Assembly (NCBI GenBank): GCA_946405625.1
Contig: CAMJHQ010000003.1
Coordinates: 84,273 to 148,272 of the forward strand
DNA: 64,000 bases
Source: an uncultured Lachnospiraceae bacterium
Lineage (GTDB): Bacteria; Bacillota; Clostridia; Lachnospirales; Lachnospiraceae
Direction of reading: 5' to 3'
The notes below the pieces were generated by a model that was not told where the DNA came from, did no database searches, and worked only from the letters and a program-made list of their open reading frames with translations. The translations under genes were made by a program, and so were the position numbers. The number at the start of each line of letters is the position of its first letter. The stretch's first letter is position 1. Of the stretch, positions 27,904 through 36,122 are shown piece after piece.

Positions 27904-29865
27904 TTAAAGATTTCTCGGGTCAATATTATAAACCTTATCAAATATAAGTTCATTAAAAGGTCCCGGCAGAACAGCACCGGTCTTTCTTGAAATTCCATTT
28001 AAATCTTCGGTAATCCTCTTATCTCCTTCTACACTATTCATGTCATCAACATTATAAATATATCTTCCTTCCGGTAAAGGTCCGAAGCTCGGAGGTAAAG
28101 AATCTGATTTTCTGATTTCAAGAGTAAGCCTGTCCGTATCAACATCAAAATCAAACCAGCCCTCACAACCTGTAATATCGAATCCGTAAAATTCTCTCCA
28201 TGCCTTAAGATCAAGACATACTTCAGGTTCAGGATACATTATCCTCAGATCTCCGCCGTTCACCTGATGAATATATGCATTCCCTTCGGATGAATTGTCC
28301 TTCGTTGGGAAACATACTGCGCCAACTCCGCAATTATATATTATATTATTAAGAAGCTTCGCATCTCTTGAAGTACCACCTCTGTCCCCCGGCATAAGTC
28401 GGAATGCAACAGGCTTCGCATAATAAGCATAAGCTCTGATCTTTCCGAAGAAGTTATTCACGAGCTGCATACGGTCTGTTCCTTCACCGTAAACACCGTA
28501 GCCGTTTATTATGCTGTCCTCAACATTTTTATACCATCCGCTTGAGCCCGGCTCGTCAGGAATGTCCTTCTCATTAAATCTTCCTTCGATATTCCAGAAG
28601 ATGTTGTTATCTATAAGATTTATTCCTTCTCTTGTACATTCAATAAAGATTGCTTCTCTCTGCTCGACACCATCCAGGAAAAGGTTCTGCGTGATACGAT
28701 TATTTACATTTGCGACATCGAGCCATATGCAGTCGCATCTGTAGGTATTCCGGAATACATTTCTTCTGATAAGAGCATTCTCACTTCCGTGGAATTTAAG
28801 ACCTGCCGCTTCCCAGGAAAGCTCCATCTTCTGCCAGCCAGTACCCTCGATCAGATTATCCTCAACAAGCATATTCTTTGCGAAAAGTCCGGCGATTCCG
28901 CATACACCGGCATCCTTGATATGACATCTTCTTATAATGGAATATCCTGCGACTCTGTCAAAATCTATATTATGATGCCAGCATTCATTACCTACATCAA
29001 TCGCTACAGCATTAGACCAGTCAACTGTACAGTCTTCAATAATCCAGTGATGGCCTCTATATGCGGAGATTGCACCTCTCTGAGGAACAGGCGCACCCAT
29101 AGCTGCATGTGCGCAGACAAGTCCCTTAACCTTTATATATGAAAGATAAGGTATCTTCGGTGCAAAGCACTGCTCTCTTACTGTTATTTCAATCTTATGA
29201 TCCTTCGGATCCTCGTCACCCGGAAGTCTGAAATGTACAGTCTGTCCATTTGCTTCAACCCAGTATGAACCTTCGATATCACTCATACCACTGTAAAGTG
29301 GAACCTGCTGCAGCGGTTTGCCGTCACAGAATATCATTCCTCTTCTGTTAAGATACGGTGTCATATCTGTCTTATCATATTCAATGAAAAGTCTGTCATG
29401 TATTATGTTAACCGCACAGAATGGATTATAGCCTCTGAACATATCAGGATCGAGACTATGGCTCCATATCTTCATATTATAGTTTTTCTTATCTTCAGGA
29501 TAAGCAGGATTCCATCTTCTCCAATCCTCGCTAAGACTGAAATCAGTAACGACTTCGGAAGCCTTAATAATAACCGTACCCGGGTTTGCTGCTTCATAGC
29601 ATATCATCGAATCAGGACCGTTACCGCCTGCCTTCGGAGAAACACATTCATGGTATTCTCCGGGCCCAATGATTATATGAGTTCCTGCAACAGCTTTATC
29701 AGCCGCTGCTTGAATTGTCTTAAATGGCGCACCCTCAGTTCCGTCATTATCATCTGATGCTTTCGGATCATTTTGAGAAACATAAAGCACAGAACTATAA
29801 ACTGTTTCTTTCTCCCAAAAATCAAAATTTCTTCCATCAGGTAAAAGCACTTCTTTAAATTGCAT
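27904..29865 (-). CDS. Parallel beta-helix glycosidase, GH120 beta-xylosidase-like
   Basis: The 653-residue protein begins with a DUF1565-type strand (SDDNDGTEGAPFKTIQAAADKA) and then runs as a right-handed beta-helix (IIEDCTVDW, MLVEDNLIEG, ALIRRNVFRN). The layout and several segments resemble the GH120 beta-xylosidase XylC of Thermoanaerobacterium as I recall it (YIKVKGLVCAHAA, VLPGPFNEL). Asp383 in CIWLDVAN and Glu409 in AIFIECTREG fall where its nucleophile Asp382 and acid/base Glu405 lie. There is no signal peptide, so it would act on imported oligosaccharides. The ATG at 29863-29865 follows GGGGGGG. The sugar specificity is inferred. Confidence 0.72.
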   Translation of the reverse strand: MQFKEVLLPDGRNFDFWEKETVYSSVLYVSQNDPKASDDNDGTEGAPFKTIQAAADKAVAGTHIIIGPGEYHECVSPKAGGNGPDSMICYEAANPGTVIIKASEVVTDFSLSEDWRRWNPAYPEDKKNYNMKIWSHSLDPDMFRGYNPFCAVNIIHDRLFIEYDKTDMTPYLNRRGMIFCDGKPLQQVPLYSGMSDIEGSYWVEANGQTVHFRLPGDEDPKDHKIEITVREQCFAPKIPYLSYIKVKGLVCAHAAMGAPVPQRGAISAYRGHHWIIEDCTVDWSNAVAIDVGNECWHHNIDFDRVAGYSIIRRCHIKDAGVCGIAGLFAKNMLVEDNLIEGTGWQKMELSWEAAGLKFHGSENALIRRNVFRNTYRCDCIWLDVANVNNRITQNLFLDGVEQREAIFIECTREGINLIDNNIFWNIEGRFNEKDIPDEPGSSGWYKNVEDSIINGYGVYGEGTDRMQLVNNFFGKIRAYAYYAKPVAFRLMPGDRGGTSRDAKLLNNIIYNCGVGAVCFPTKDNSSEGNAYIHQVNGGDLRIMYPEPEVCLDLKAWREFYGFDITGCEGWFDFDVDTDRLTLEIRKSDSLPPSFGPLPEGRYIYNVDDMNSVEGDKRITEDLNGISRKTGAVLPGPFNELIFDKVYNIDPRNL

Positions 29866-29900
29866 TACATACCCCCCCATTTTGTTAAATAACAACAATC

Positions 29901-29927
29901 GTGGCAGCACGTAAAACATGCTGCCAC
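29901..29927 (-). terminator. Hairpin between the 114-aa membrane gene and the GH120-like gene
   Basis: GTGGCAGCA and TGCTGCCAC form a perfect 9-bp stem with a nine-base loop, followed on the minus strand by GATTGTTGTTATTT. The T-run is weak. Confidence 0.6.
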
Positions 29928-29978
29928 ATTATACTTACAAAAAAAATATTAACAAGTCCTTAAGAACTGAATTATCTA

Positions 29979-30323
29979 TTATTCTTCTTTTCCTTTTCCG
30001 TTGAATGCTTTTTCTTCAACATAAACCATCATATCATAGTGTAAACCATTTAGAATGCCTATAAGTAAACAACCGCCAAGTTGAAATACCCAAATGATAT
30101 TATAGAAAAATCCGATTATATAAACGATAAGCGATATAACAACGCCTATAATGATCTTCACGAGATTCTTCCGTATCCACTTTTTCTTATAAAAATCGAT
30201 ACGTTCAAAAAGCTGTGTATTATTATTGGCAAGCTTATTAAATTTGCGATTTCTGATTATGAGTACCACAGCAGCAACACCTATATACACGACTAAACCA
30301 AAAATGAACTCACTTAATGACAT
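29979..30323 (-). CDS. Small multi-pass membrane protein of unknown function
   Basis: The 114-residue protein has one N-terminal membrane segment (SEFIFGLVVYIGVAAVVLII), a basic loop (RNRKFNKLANN...KKKWIRKNLVK) and two further segments (IIIGVVISLIVYIIGFFY and IWVFQLGGCLLIGILNGL). The C-terminus is charged. The ATG at 30321-30323 follows AGAGGGG. The track start is 19 codons too early. No family is recognised. Confidence 0.7.
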   Translation of the reverse strand: MSLSEFIFGLVVYIGVAAVVLIIRNRKFNKLANNNTQLFERIDFYKKKWIRKNLVKIIIGVVISLIVYIIGFFYNIIWVFQLGGCLLIGILNGLHYDMMVYVEEKAFNGKGKEE

Positions 30324-30483
30324 ATCAATACCCCTCTTAAATAATTGTATAACATGTAAGTCAAATAGATGGTATAACAATAAGGCACATATTTAGTTTA
30401 TTTGTTGTGAATGGACTGAAAAATGTCGTGAAGTGAAAATAAATTATATTATATTACTAACAAGCGTTATATAATTAATTCTA

Positions 30484-31710
30484 TTACATTTCAACCGGAA
30501 TTCCGTTAACTGTAAGATCATCGGTCATCTCTATTACAAGACATTTCTTACCGTCAATAATCCTTGTACCGATGATATCGCTGTGCCTCGAGTTAACTCT
30601 GAGGACCATATTGGCATTTCGAACCTCATAGCTTCTTGTTGGAGCAACATTATCAGCAAAGAACTTCTCTTCAACCTTTACATTCGGTACAGGGATATCC
30701 TGAGGAACAAGAACTGCGTCTGCATCCTCGGACTTCTTTTCAATCTGCTTCTCACGGATCTTCTTCATATCAAACTGCTCATCGAACTTCGAATCAAACT
30801 CCGAAAGCTTCTCCTGTGAGACACCGCTCTTCTCGAACACATTTCTCATAGTATCTTTATCAAGGAATACAGTCTCTCCCGAAGATTCATCTTTTATAGT
30901 CTGTACAGTTTCTCTCAGGTTTTCCTGGATTGAAAGTACAGTTTCAAAGCTAGACTCCTCACCGAGAACATCGGATACAAACTCAGTAAAGCCTTCCTTC
31001 TGCTGCTTTGCAGGAAGTGTAGCAGAAACCTTAAGAACTGTATCGAGAAAGCTGTCCTGAAGATAATCCGTCTTCTTCGCAAAGTAAAGAATCTGCGAAT
31101 CATCAGAGCTTCTCTCATTAAATGCAGGAAAGAGGAATCCAACCTCAGGAAGCTCAACTGCGAAAAGCTGTCTCAGAGTATGAATCTCACCGAGATCATC
31201 GTCGAAACCGAGACCCGGCTTAGTAAGCTTCATCGGGCAGATACTGCAGAGTATATACTTATATACCTCATCCGATGCATCATCCATTTCAATTCCATCT
31301 GTTGTAACACCCGGAACATCATACGCCTGATATATAAGAAGGATAAGATAATTACCGACATAGTTATAGGTTTCAATGACCTTCTTATAGAAATCAAGGA
31401 GAGCATCCTCATCCTTTAACTCGGAGTTTCTTATCTTTAAGAGCATGCCTTTACCGTAATCAACATTCTCAGATGTATCATCAAGAAAATCTGCATCCAG
31501 AAGATTCTTTCCGGGTGTACCCGAAAGAGTCTTTCTGAATATCTCGAGATACTTATATTTCTCTTCGTCAGGAAAGCTGTGAAAAGGTTCACTGAATGTC
31601 TTAACTATAGACTTCTCACCGTTAACATAGCAGCCTGCCATTCTCTCAATATTGCAGTCCTGAATCGTATCAAATAATGATTTTATTTCATTTATCTCTT
31701 TCTTAATCAT
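30484..31710 (-). CDS. DUF4317 family protein
   Basis: The 408-residue protein starts MIKKEINEIKSLFDTIQDCNIERMAGCYVNGEK and contains CSICPMKLTKPGLGFD and PEVGFLFPAFNERSSDDSQILYF, which match the DUF4317 family common in Lachnospiraceae. It is soluble and acidic and has no known function. Its start overlaps the end of the VanZ/RDD gene by eight bases, so the two are translationally linked. Confidence 0.8.
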   Translation of the reverse strand: MIKKEINEIKSLFDTIQDCNIERMAGCYVNGEKSIVKTFSEPFHSFPDEEKYKYLEIFRKTLSGTPGKNLLDADFLDDTSENVDYGKGMLLKIRNSELKDEDALLDFYKKVIETYNYVGNYLILLIYQAYDVPGVTTDGIEMDDASDEVYKYILCSICPMKLTKPGLGFDDDLGEIHTLRQLFAVELPEVGFLFPAFNERSSDDSQILYFAKKTDYLQDSFLDTVLKVSATLPAKQQKEGFTEFVSDVLGEESSFETVLSIQENLRETVQTIKDESSGETVFLDKDTMRNVFEKSGVSQEKLSEFDSKFDEQFDMKKIREKQIEKKSEDADAVLVPQDIPVPNVKVEEKFFADNVAPTRSYEVRNANMVLRVNSRHSDIIGTRIIDGKKCLVIEMTDDLTVNGIPVEM

Positions 31711-32890
31711 TTACTGACTCCGTTCTTCTTTTAGGTAATCCGTAAGCCACTTCCTTTGTGTGACTGAAATGGCTATGCGGTAATGTATTCCACTTCTTAA
31801 CAATATATAATATAAAGCCAAGCATAAGCGATAACGGAATAAGCGTTAACGCCGATATGATCATCATGTTCTTAAATGTATTATTGAATATAAATACAAC
31901 CGAAATATATGTCACGCATAGAAGTCCGGACATATATAGCATAAAGAATTCAAAACAATAAAGAAGAATACTTCTCCATATTATCTGTCTGAACTTCGGT
32001 TTCTCTCCATTTTCAGAAACAGTTTTAAGCTTCAGGATTGCCTGTCCTACAGTCCTGCCTCTTGTAATGCATGGAATAATAATAAAATATAAAAACATAA
32101 ATCCGATCCATACACTGACTGTTGTAGAAACGAGAACACCGTTAAGCGGTATGATGAACATTTCTATCAAAGCAAAGAAAACATTACTAAGAACTATATC
32201 CAGAATAAAGCCGAAAAACCTTCGGAGTATTGTAAGATGTTCGCCTTTTTCATAAGATATTTCATCAATTTCTTCTCTGGTAGGCAGGAATTTACATATA
32301 ACAGGCTGTATCGCATAACCTATCACTGCTCCGAGAGTATTGTTGATCAGGTCATCAACTTCTGTATAACGATATGGTTTCGGATATATTCCATAGAGTG
32401 CCGAATACTGGGTTGCCTCAAAAAAGAGACTTGCACAAAATCCCATAAGTACGGTTTCTCTGAATGTAAATCTGAAATAATATCTGAGATAGATTCCGAG
32501 CGGAATTGTCATAACTATATTAAACATCACCTGCAAGAAATCCGCACATTTGAGAAATTTTTTCCATACAGATAAATCCGTAATAGTACTAAATCCCAGC
32601 CCAACCTTCTGCATTCCCCTGTAAAGATCCTTATAAGGAATCCAGCCTATCGGATGATCCGGCATAGCCATAACCGCTTCTTTGGACGGTAAAGGAAGCA
32701 CAGTGAGCAGAAAAGCACACATAAGATAAAGAATGAAGGAATAGACAATAATAGTTCTCATTATCGCTATTCCTCCATATTTTCTATAATGTTTGACCAC
32801 AAAGGGAAGCGTAAACAGTCCTGCTATAACAGGAAAAAAAGCACATGCAACCGTAATCGGCTGCATATATGATTTTAAATATTCCATCAT
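31703..32890 (-). CDS. VanZ-like and RDD domain membrane protein
   Basis: Residues 1-200 form a VanZ-like module with about five membrane segments and the characteristic acidic-Asn motif YTEVDDLINNTLGAVIGY. The second half is an RDD-type module (RRFFGFILDIVLSNVFFALIE... GRTVGQAILKLKTVSENG). VanZ of enterococci gives low teicoplanin resistance, but most VanZ-like proteins have no tested role. The ATG at 32888-32890 follows GGAGG and gives 395 residues. It overlaps the DUF4317 gene. Confidence 0.85.
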   Translation of the reverse strand: MMEYLKSYMQPITVACAFFPVIAGLFTLPFVVKHYRKYGGIAIMRTIIVYSFILYLMCAFLLTVLPLPSKEAVMAMPDHPIGWIPYKDLYRGMQKVGLGFSTITDLSVWKKFLKCADFLQVMFNIVMTIPLGIYLRYYFRFTFRETVLMGFCASLFFEATQYSALYGIYPKPYRYTEVDDLINNTLGAVIGYAIQPVICKFLPTREEIDEISYEKGEHLTILRRFFGFILDIVLSNVFFALIEMFIIPLNGVLVSTTVSVWIGFMFLYFIIIPCITRGRTVGQAILKLKTVSENGEKPKFRQIIWRSILLYCFEFFMLYMSGLLCVTYISVVFIFNNTFKNMMIISALTLIPLSLMLGFILYIVKKWNTLPHSHFSHTKEVAYGLPKRRTESVND

Positions 32891-32996
32891 AGTACAATTT
32901 CCTCCACAGAGACGAATTGTACCAACTACGACTGAGCATGTCAAACAATTAATGTCCTATATAACAATTCTAATAAATATATATAAAAATAAAAAA

Positions 32997-33407
32997 TTAA
33001 TTATATATTGGATGCTGTCCGTCAATATCAAACACCCATGCATTCTTTTTATAACTTATAAAACTACATCTATATACTCCCGGTCTGACCTTAAATACCG
33101 CCCTATACAGATAATATACTTCTCCACTGTCAGACGTAACAGAAATTCTCCGAACTTCAGGTTTAGCATAATATCTGAGAGTACCGTATTTAATTCCCTG
33201 AGCATATGCTTTTCTGATCTGATTGTTTAATAAATGAACGATAAAAGAAGTAATAAGAATAAAAGGAATTCCGAAAAATAAAAATGCTATGCCTTTTTCG
33301 ATACTGTTTGTAACAGACAAAACCACAACCCCTGTCAAGATCATTGCACTTACAATCCATATAGGAATCCTGTTTGCATTCAAATATGTATTCAGATTTC
33401 TGGACAT
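32997..33407 (-). CDS. Small membrane protein of unknown function
   Basis: The 136-residue protein has two adjacent membrane segments (IPIWIVSAMILTGVVVLSV and GIAFLFFGIPFILITSFIVHLL) and a basic, beta-rich C-terminal half of about 75 residues (EVYYLYRAVFKVRPGVYRCSFI). AAAGGGTGATG precedes the start. It stands alone between short AT-rich gaps, and I do not recognise the family. Confidence 0.65.
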   Translation of the reverse strand: MSRNLNTYLNANRIPIWIVSAMILTGVVVLSVTNSIEKGIAFLFFGIPFILITSFIVHLLNNQIRKAYAQGIKYGTLRYYAKPEVRRISVTSDSGEVYYLYRAVFKVRPGVYRCSFISYKKNAWVFDIDGQHPIYN

Positions 33408-33515
33408 AAATACATCACCCTTTCACTAATATGACCAATCAATAACAAATAATCTCTTACACATTCATAATTAACAAATTTCAGATAAAACAAAGCTCAT
33501 TCATATCAAGTATAT

Positions 33516-33980
33516 TCAAATCAGATCTGCCCACTTACTTCCGACAACCTTTTCAATATCTGTAGGTGCAAGTTCAACCTGATAGCCAACCTTACCGGCA
33601 CTGACAAACATTTTATCAAATTCTTTTGCGGACTCATGAATAAATGTAGGAAATCTTTTCTTCATTCCGATAGGTGAACATCCGCCATGTATATAACCCG
33701 TCAGAGGAAGCAGGTCCTTCTGCTTTATCATGCTGATAGCCTTTTCACCTGCTGCTTTGGCCGCTTTCTTAAGATCGAGTCCACCTGCTACCGGTATTAC
33801 AAATACGTAATACGCACCGGACTTGGCCTGTGTAACCAGTGTCTTAAAAACCTTATCGGGATTTTCCCCAAGTATCCCAGCAATCTCTTCACCCGTCAAT
33901 GTAGCATCCGGTTCATATTCATGACTGCTGTATTTAATCTTCTTTCCGTCAAGCACTCTCATTACATTTGTTTTTTCCAT
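33516..33980 (-). CDS. ybaK: Cys-tRNA(Pro)/Cys-tRNA(Cys) deacylase YbaK
   Basis: YbaK removes cysteine mischarged onto tRNA-Pro. The 154-residue protein has KTNVMRVLDGKKIKYSSHEY, EEIAGILGENPDKVFKTLVTQ, LDLKKAAKAAGEKAISM and GYIHGGCSPIGMKKRFPTFI, all typical. The ATG at 33978-33980 lies six bases after GGAG. The track start is a TTG within it. Confidence 0.93.
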   Translation of the reverse strand: MEKTNVMRVLDGKKIKYSSHEYEPDATLTGEEIAGILGENPDKVFKTLVTQAKSGAYYVFVIPVAGGLDLKKAAKAAGEKAISMIKQKDLLPLTGYIHGGCSPIGMKKRFPTFIHESAKEFDKMFVSAGKVGYQVELAPTDIEKVVGSKWADLI

Positions 33981-34022
33981 TTTAATCTCCAATTATTATT
34001 AGAATTTAATAATGTACATAAG

Positions 34023-34898
34023 TTAAAAAGATTTGTTATTGTCAAAGTCCGCCCTGCGCTGAAGCATGAAATCTCTGACATTCTTCGCTTCCTCATTATC
34101 AATAGGATAACAGAGTTTTTCAGCAACATAAGTTGATAATTCAGTAAAATAATCATACATAAGAAACAGTTTATCCCACATATCATTATAATCCGAGCCT
34201 GCAAATATACCCTTGAACCGCTGCATTTCTTCAGACGTAAGATATCTCTTCAGATACTTGGAAGACGATCCAGTGGAAACTTTAAAATCATTATCTATCC
34301 CGATCTTCCAGTTTAACATTTTTATAAACATATTCATCATAAGGAATTCCATGGCATGTCTCGCATAAAAGAACTCATCCCTGCAAAGTCCTTTGGTCGC
34401 ATAATTACTTACCCATCTGAATTCATTTACTGTATTGAAGAATTCAAATTCACCCGGCTTTGAAATATAGAAAAAAGCATCGGTTTCAATATCAGACAGT
34501 TCTTCGAAAGAATCCTTATTGATAAGGACTCTTCTCGGTTCTTTGAAGTAAAGATTTATAACCTGTAAATCGTTTACATCAATAAATGTCAGATCGATCC
34601 TGTTGCCATCCTTATATTGAGTGAGATATGTAAAAGGCTCTCTGCTTTTATAATCGTAAGGATGATTATAAAAATCTTCAGGCATCTGCATTATAAGAAT
34701 CTCACCGAAACGTTTCATATAATCCTTATCAGAAGTAAACTCTCTGATATCAGTAACATAAAATGTCATGTCGATATCAGAATATTTATCATGAACCGAA
34801 CCCGGATTAACCTTTGAGCCTTCCATAGTCACCGCCCTGATTCTATCGTCTTCTTCAGCGGTTTCTATAATAAGATCAAACATTTCTTCATATGTCAT
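34023..34898 (-). CDS. ANT(6)-type aminoglycoside nucleotidyltransferase-like protein
   Basis: The 291-residue protein has the nucleotidyltransferase motif GSKVNPGSVHDKYSDIDMTFYV, which fits the GSR...DxDxD pattern of streptomycin 6-adenylyltransferases (AadK/AadE family), and conserved downstream segments RIDLTFID, FWWVS-like EFRWVSNYATKGLCRDEFFYARHAME and DWKIG-like LNWKIGIDNDF. Whether it modifies streptomycin is uncertain, since many chromosomal members give little or no resistance. No transposon lies nearby. Confidence 0.8.
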   Translation of the reverse strand: MTYEEMFDLIIETAEEDDRIRAVTMEGSKVNPGSVHDKYSDIDMTFYVTDIREFTSDKDYMKRFGEILIMQMPEDFYNHPYDYKSREPFTYLTQYKDGNRIDLTFIDVNDLQVINLYFKEPRRVLINKDSFEELSDIETDAFFYISKPGEFEFFNTVNEFRWVSNYATKGLCRDEFFYARHAMEFLMMNMFIKMLNWKIGIDNDFKVSTGSSSKYLKRYLTSEEMQRFKGIFAGSDYNDMWDKLFLMYDYFTELSTYVAEKLCYPIDNEEAKNVRDFMLQRRADFDNNKSF

Positions 34899-34969
34899 AA
34901 ATCTATCCTCGTCTTTCAGTTTGTTACCATCCGTACATACATCGGTAATTATATCACGGAAAGAAGCCG

Positions 34970-35037
34970 AACAGCAACGATAGAACCATATACAGTATTA
35001 CTCCCAAACAGCAACGATAGAACCATATACAGTATTA
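34970..35037. repeat. 31-bp direct repeat, two copies
   Basis: AACAGCAACGATAGAACCAT followed by ATACAGTATTA occurs at 34970-35000 and again at 35007-35037 without mismatches, a spacing of 37 bases. It lies between the nucleotidyltransferase start and the terminator of the ABC operon. Confidence 0.95.
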
Positions 35038-35076
35038 TTGCCACACATCGACATAGAAACATTCAGTTCCCATAAT

Positions 35077-35123
35077 ACAAAAAATCGTGAAACGCTATTA
35101 ACTGCAATCCCACGATTTTTTGT
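35077..35123 (-). terminator. Intrinsic terminator of the sugar ABC operon
   Basis: ACAAAAAATCGTG and CACGATTTTTTGT form a perfect 13-bp stem with a 21-base loop. The T-rich arm ends the structure, so it works on either strand. It lies 22 bases after the last permease gene. Confidence 0.9.
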
Positions 35124-35144
35124 AAAGAAAGGTTTTTTGTTGTT

Positions 35145-36110
35145 TTATTTAATTACCGATATACTCTGTCGGTCTGCAAATACAGCAACAAATATCAGGA
35201 ATACCACACCCTGAATAAGCTGCATTGCCTGAGTAGTAAGACCCATCATTGTAAGACCGTTATTCAGTACTATATAAAGCAGCGAACCTACTATTATATT
35301 TTCAAATTTTACCTTTGAACCACCCGAGATCGGCATACCACCGAGTACGAGTGCGATAAGAATCTGAGTTTCAAGCTGGCTTCCTACATTCGCTGTAGCA
35401 GATCCATTCTTAGCAATATTGATAAATGCTGCAAGACCTGTAATCGCACCTGCCAGAACATATATAAGGAATTTCATTTTTTCAGTTCTTATACCTGCGA
35501 ACTTTGCAGCTTTCTCTCCGGCACCGATTGCCTTAAGATATATACCGAACTTGGTAAATCTGAATACTATAAAGCCGATTGCAAGCACAGCAACTGTAAT
35601 ACCAAGCTTAACTCCGGTAGTATCATAATCATAAACCTTCATATTTGCCGCAACCGGCGAATTTGAAGCCATATATTTGATAAAACCTCTGAAAAGGAAC
35701 ATGGTACATATAGTAACAATAAAGGATTTAATCTTTCTGTTTACATAGAAGAATCCGTTAAATGCACCGATTGCAGCACCTGCAAGGATTCCGCCAAGAA
35801 CCGCAAGCGCCATATTTACACCTGACAGTTTACATACAACTATAGATGCAATACCCATTATCGAGCCCTGGGAGAAATCCAGACCGCCCATAGTCATTAT
35901 GAAAAATACTCCTGTTGCTGAAATAAGAACAACATATACCTGATTAAGGATAAGCTTTCTGCTGTTCCACATGCTTCCGTGTGTAAGGATATTGAAAATA
36001 ATACACACTACTATAAGTCCGATTATCGGAAGAGCAGAACGGATCATCCTCATGATTGATTGTTTTCTAAGTGCCCCTTTCAAAGAGGTCTTAATTTTAT
36101 TAGCACCCAT
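35145..36110 (-). CDS. Sugar ABC transporter permease (RbsC type)
   Basis: The 321-residue protein has about nine membrane segments and the BPD_transp_2 signature, including MGGLDFSQGSIMGIASIVVCKL, GFFYVNRKIKSFIVTICTMFLFRG, IGAGEKAAKFAGIRTEKMKFLIYVLAGAITGLAAF and LVLGGMPISGG. Such permeases import ribose, galactose, xylose or similar sugars. GGAGGG precedes the ATG. It is the last gene of the operon and pairs with the other permease as a heterodimer. Confidence 0.93.
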   Translation of the reverse strand: MGANKIKTSLKGALRKQSIMRMIRSALPIIGLIVVCIIFNILTHGSMWNSRKLILNQVYVVLISATGVFFIMTMGGLDFSQGSIMGIASIVVCKLSGVNMALAVLGGILAGAAIGAFNGFFYVNRKIKSFIVTICTMFLFRGFIKYMASNSPVAANMKVYDYDTTGVKLGITVAVLAIGFIVFRFTKFGIYLKAIGAGEKAAKFAGIRTEKMKFLIYVLAGAITGLAAFINIAKNGSATANVGSQLETQILIALVLGGMPISGGSKVKFENIIVGSLLYIVLNNGLTMMGLTTQAMQLIQGVVFLIFVAVFADRQSISVIK

Positions 36111-36122
36111 GATCAGCCCTCC

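Noticed and set aside
34023-34898. Acquired antibiotic resistance island
   Set aside because: Only one ANT(6)-like gene is present, with no transposase, integrase or other resistance gene, and base composition resembles its surroundings.
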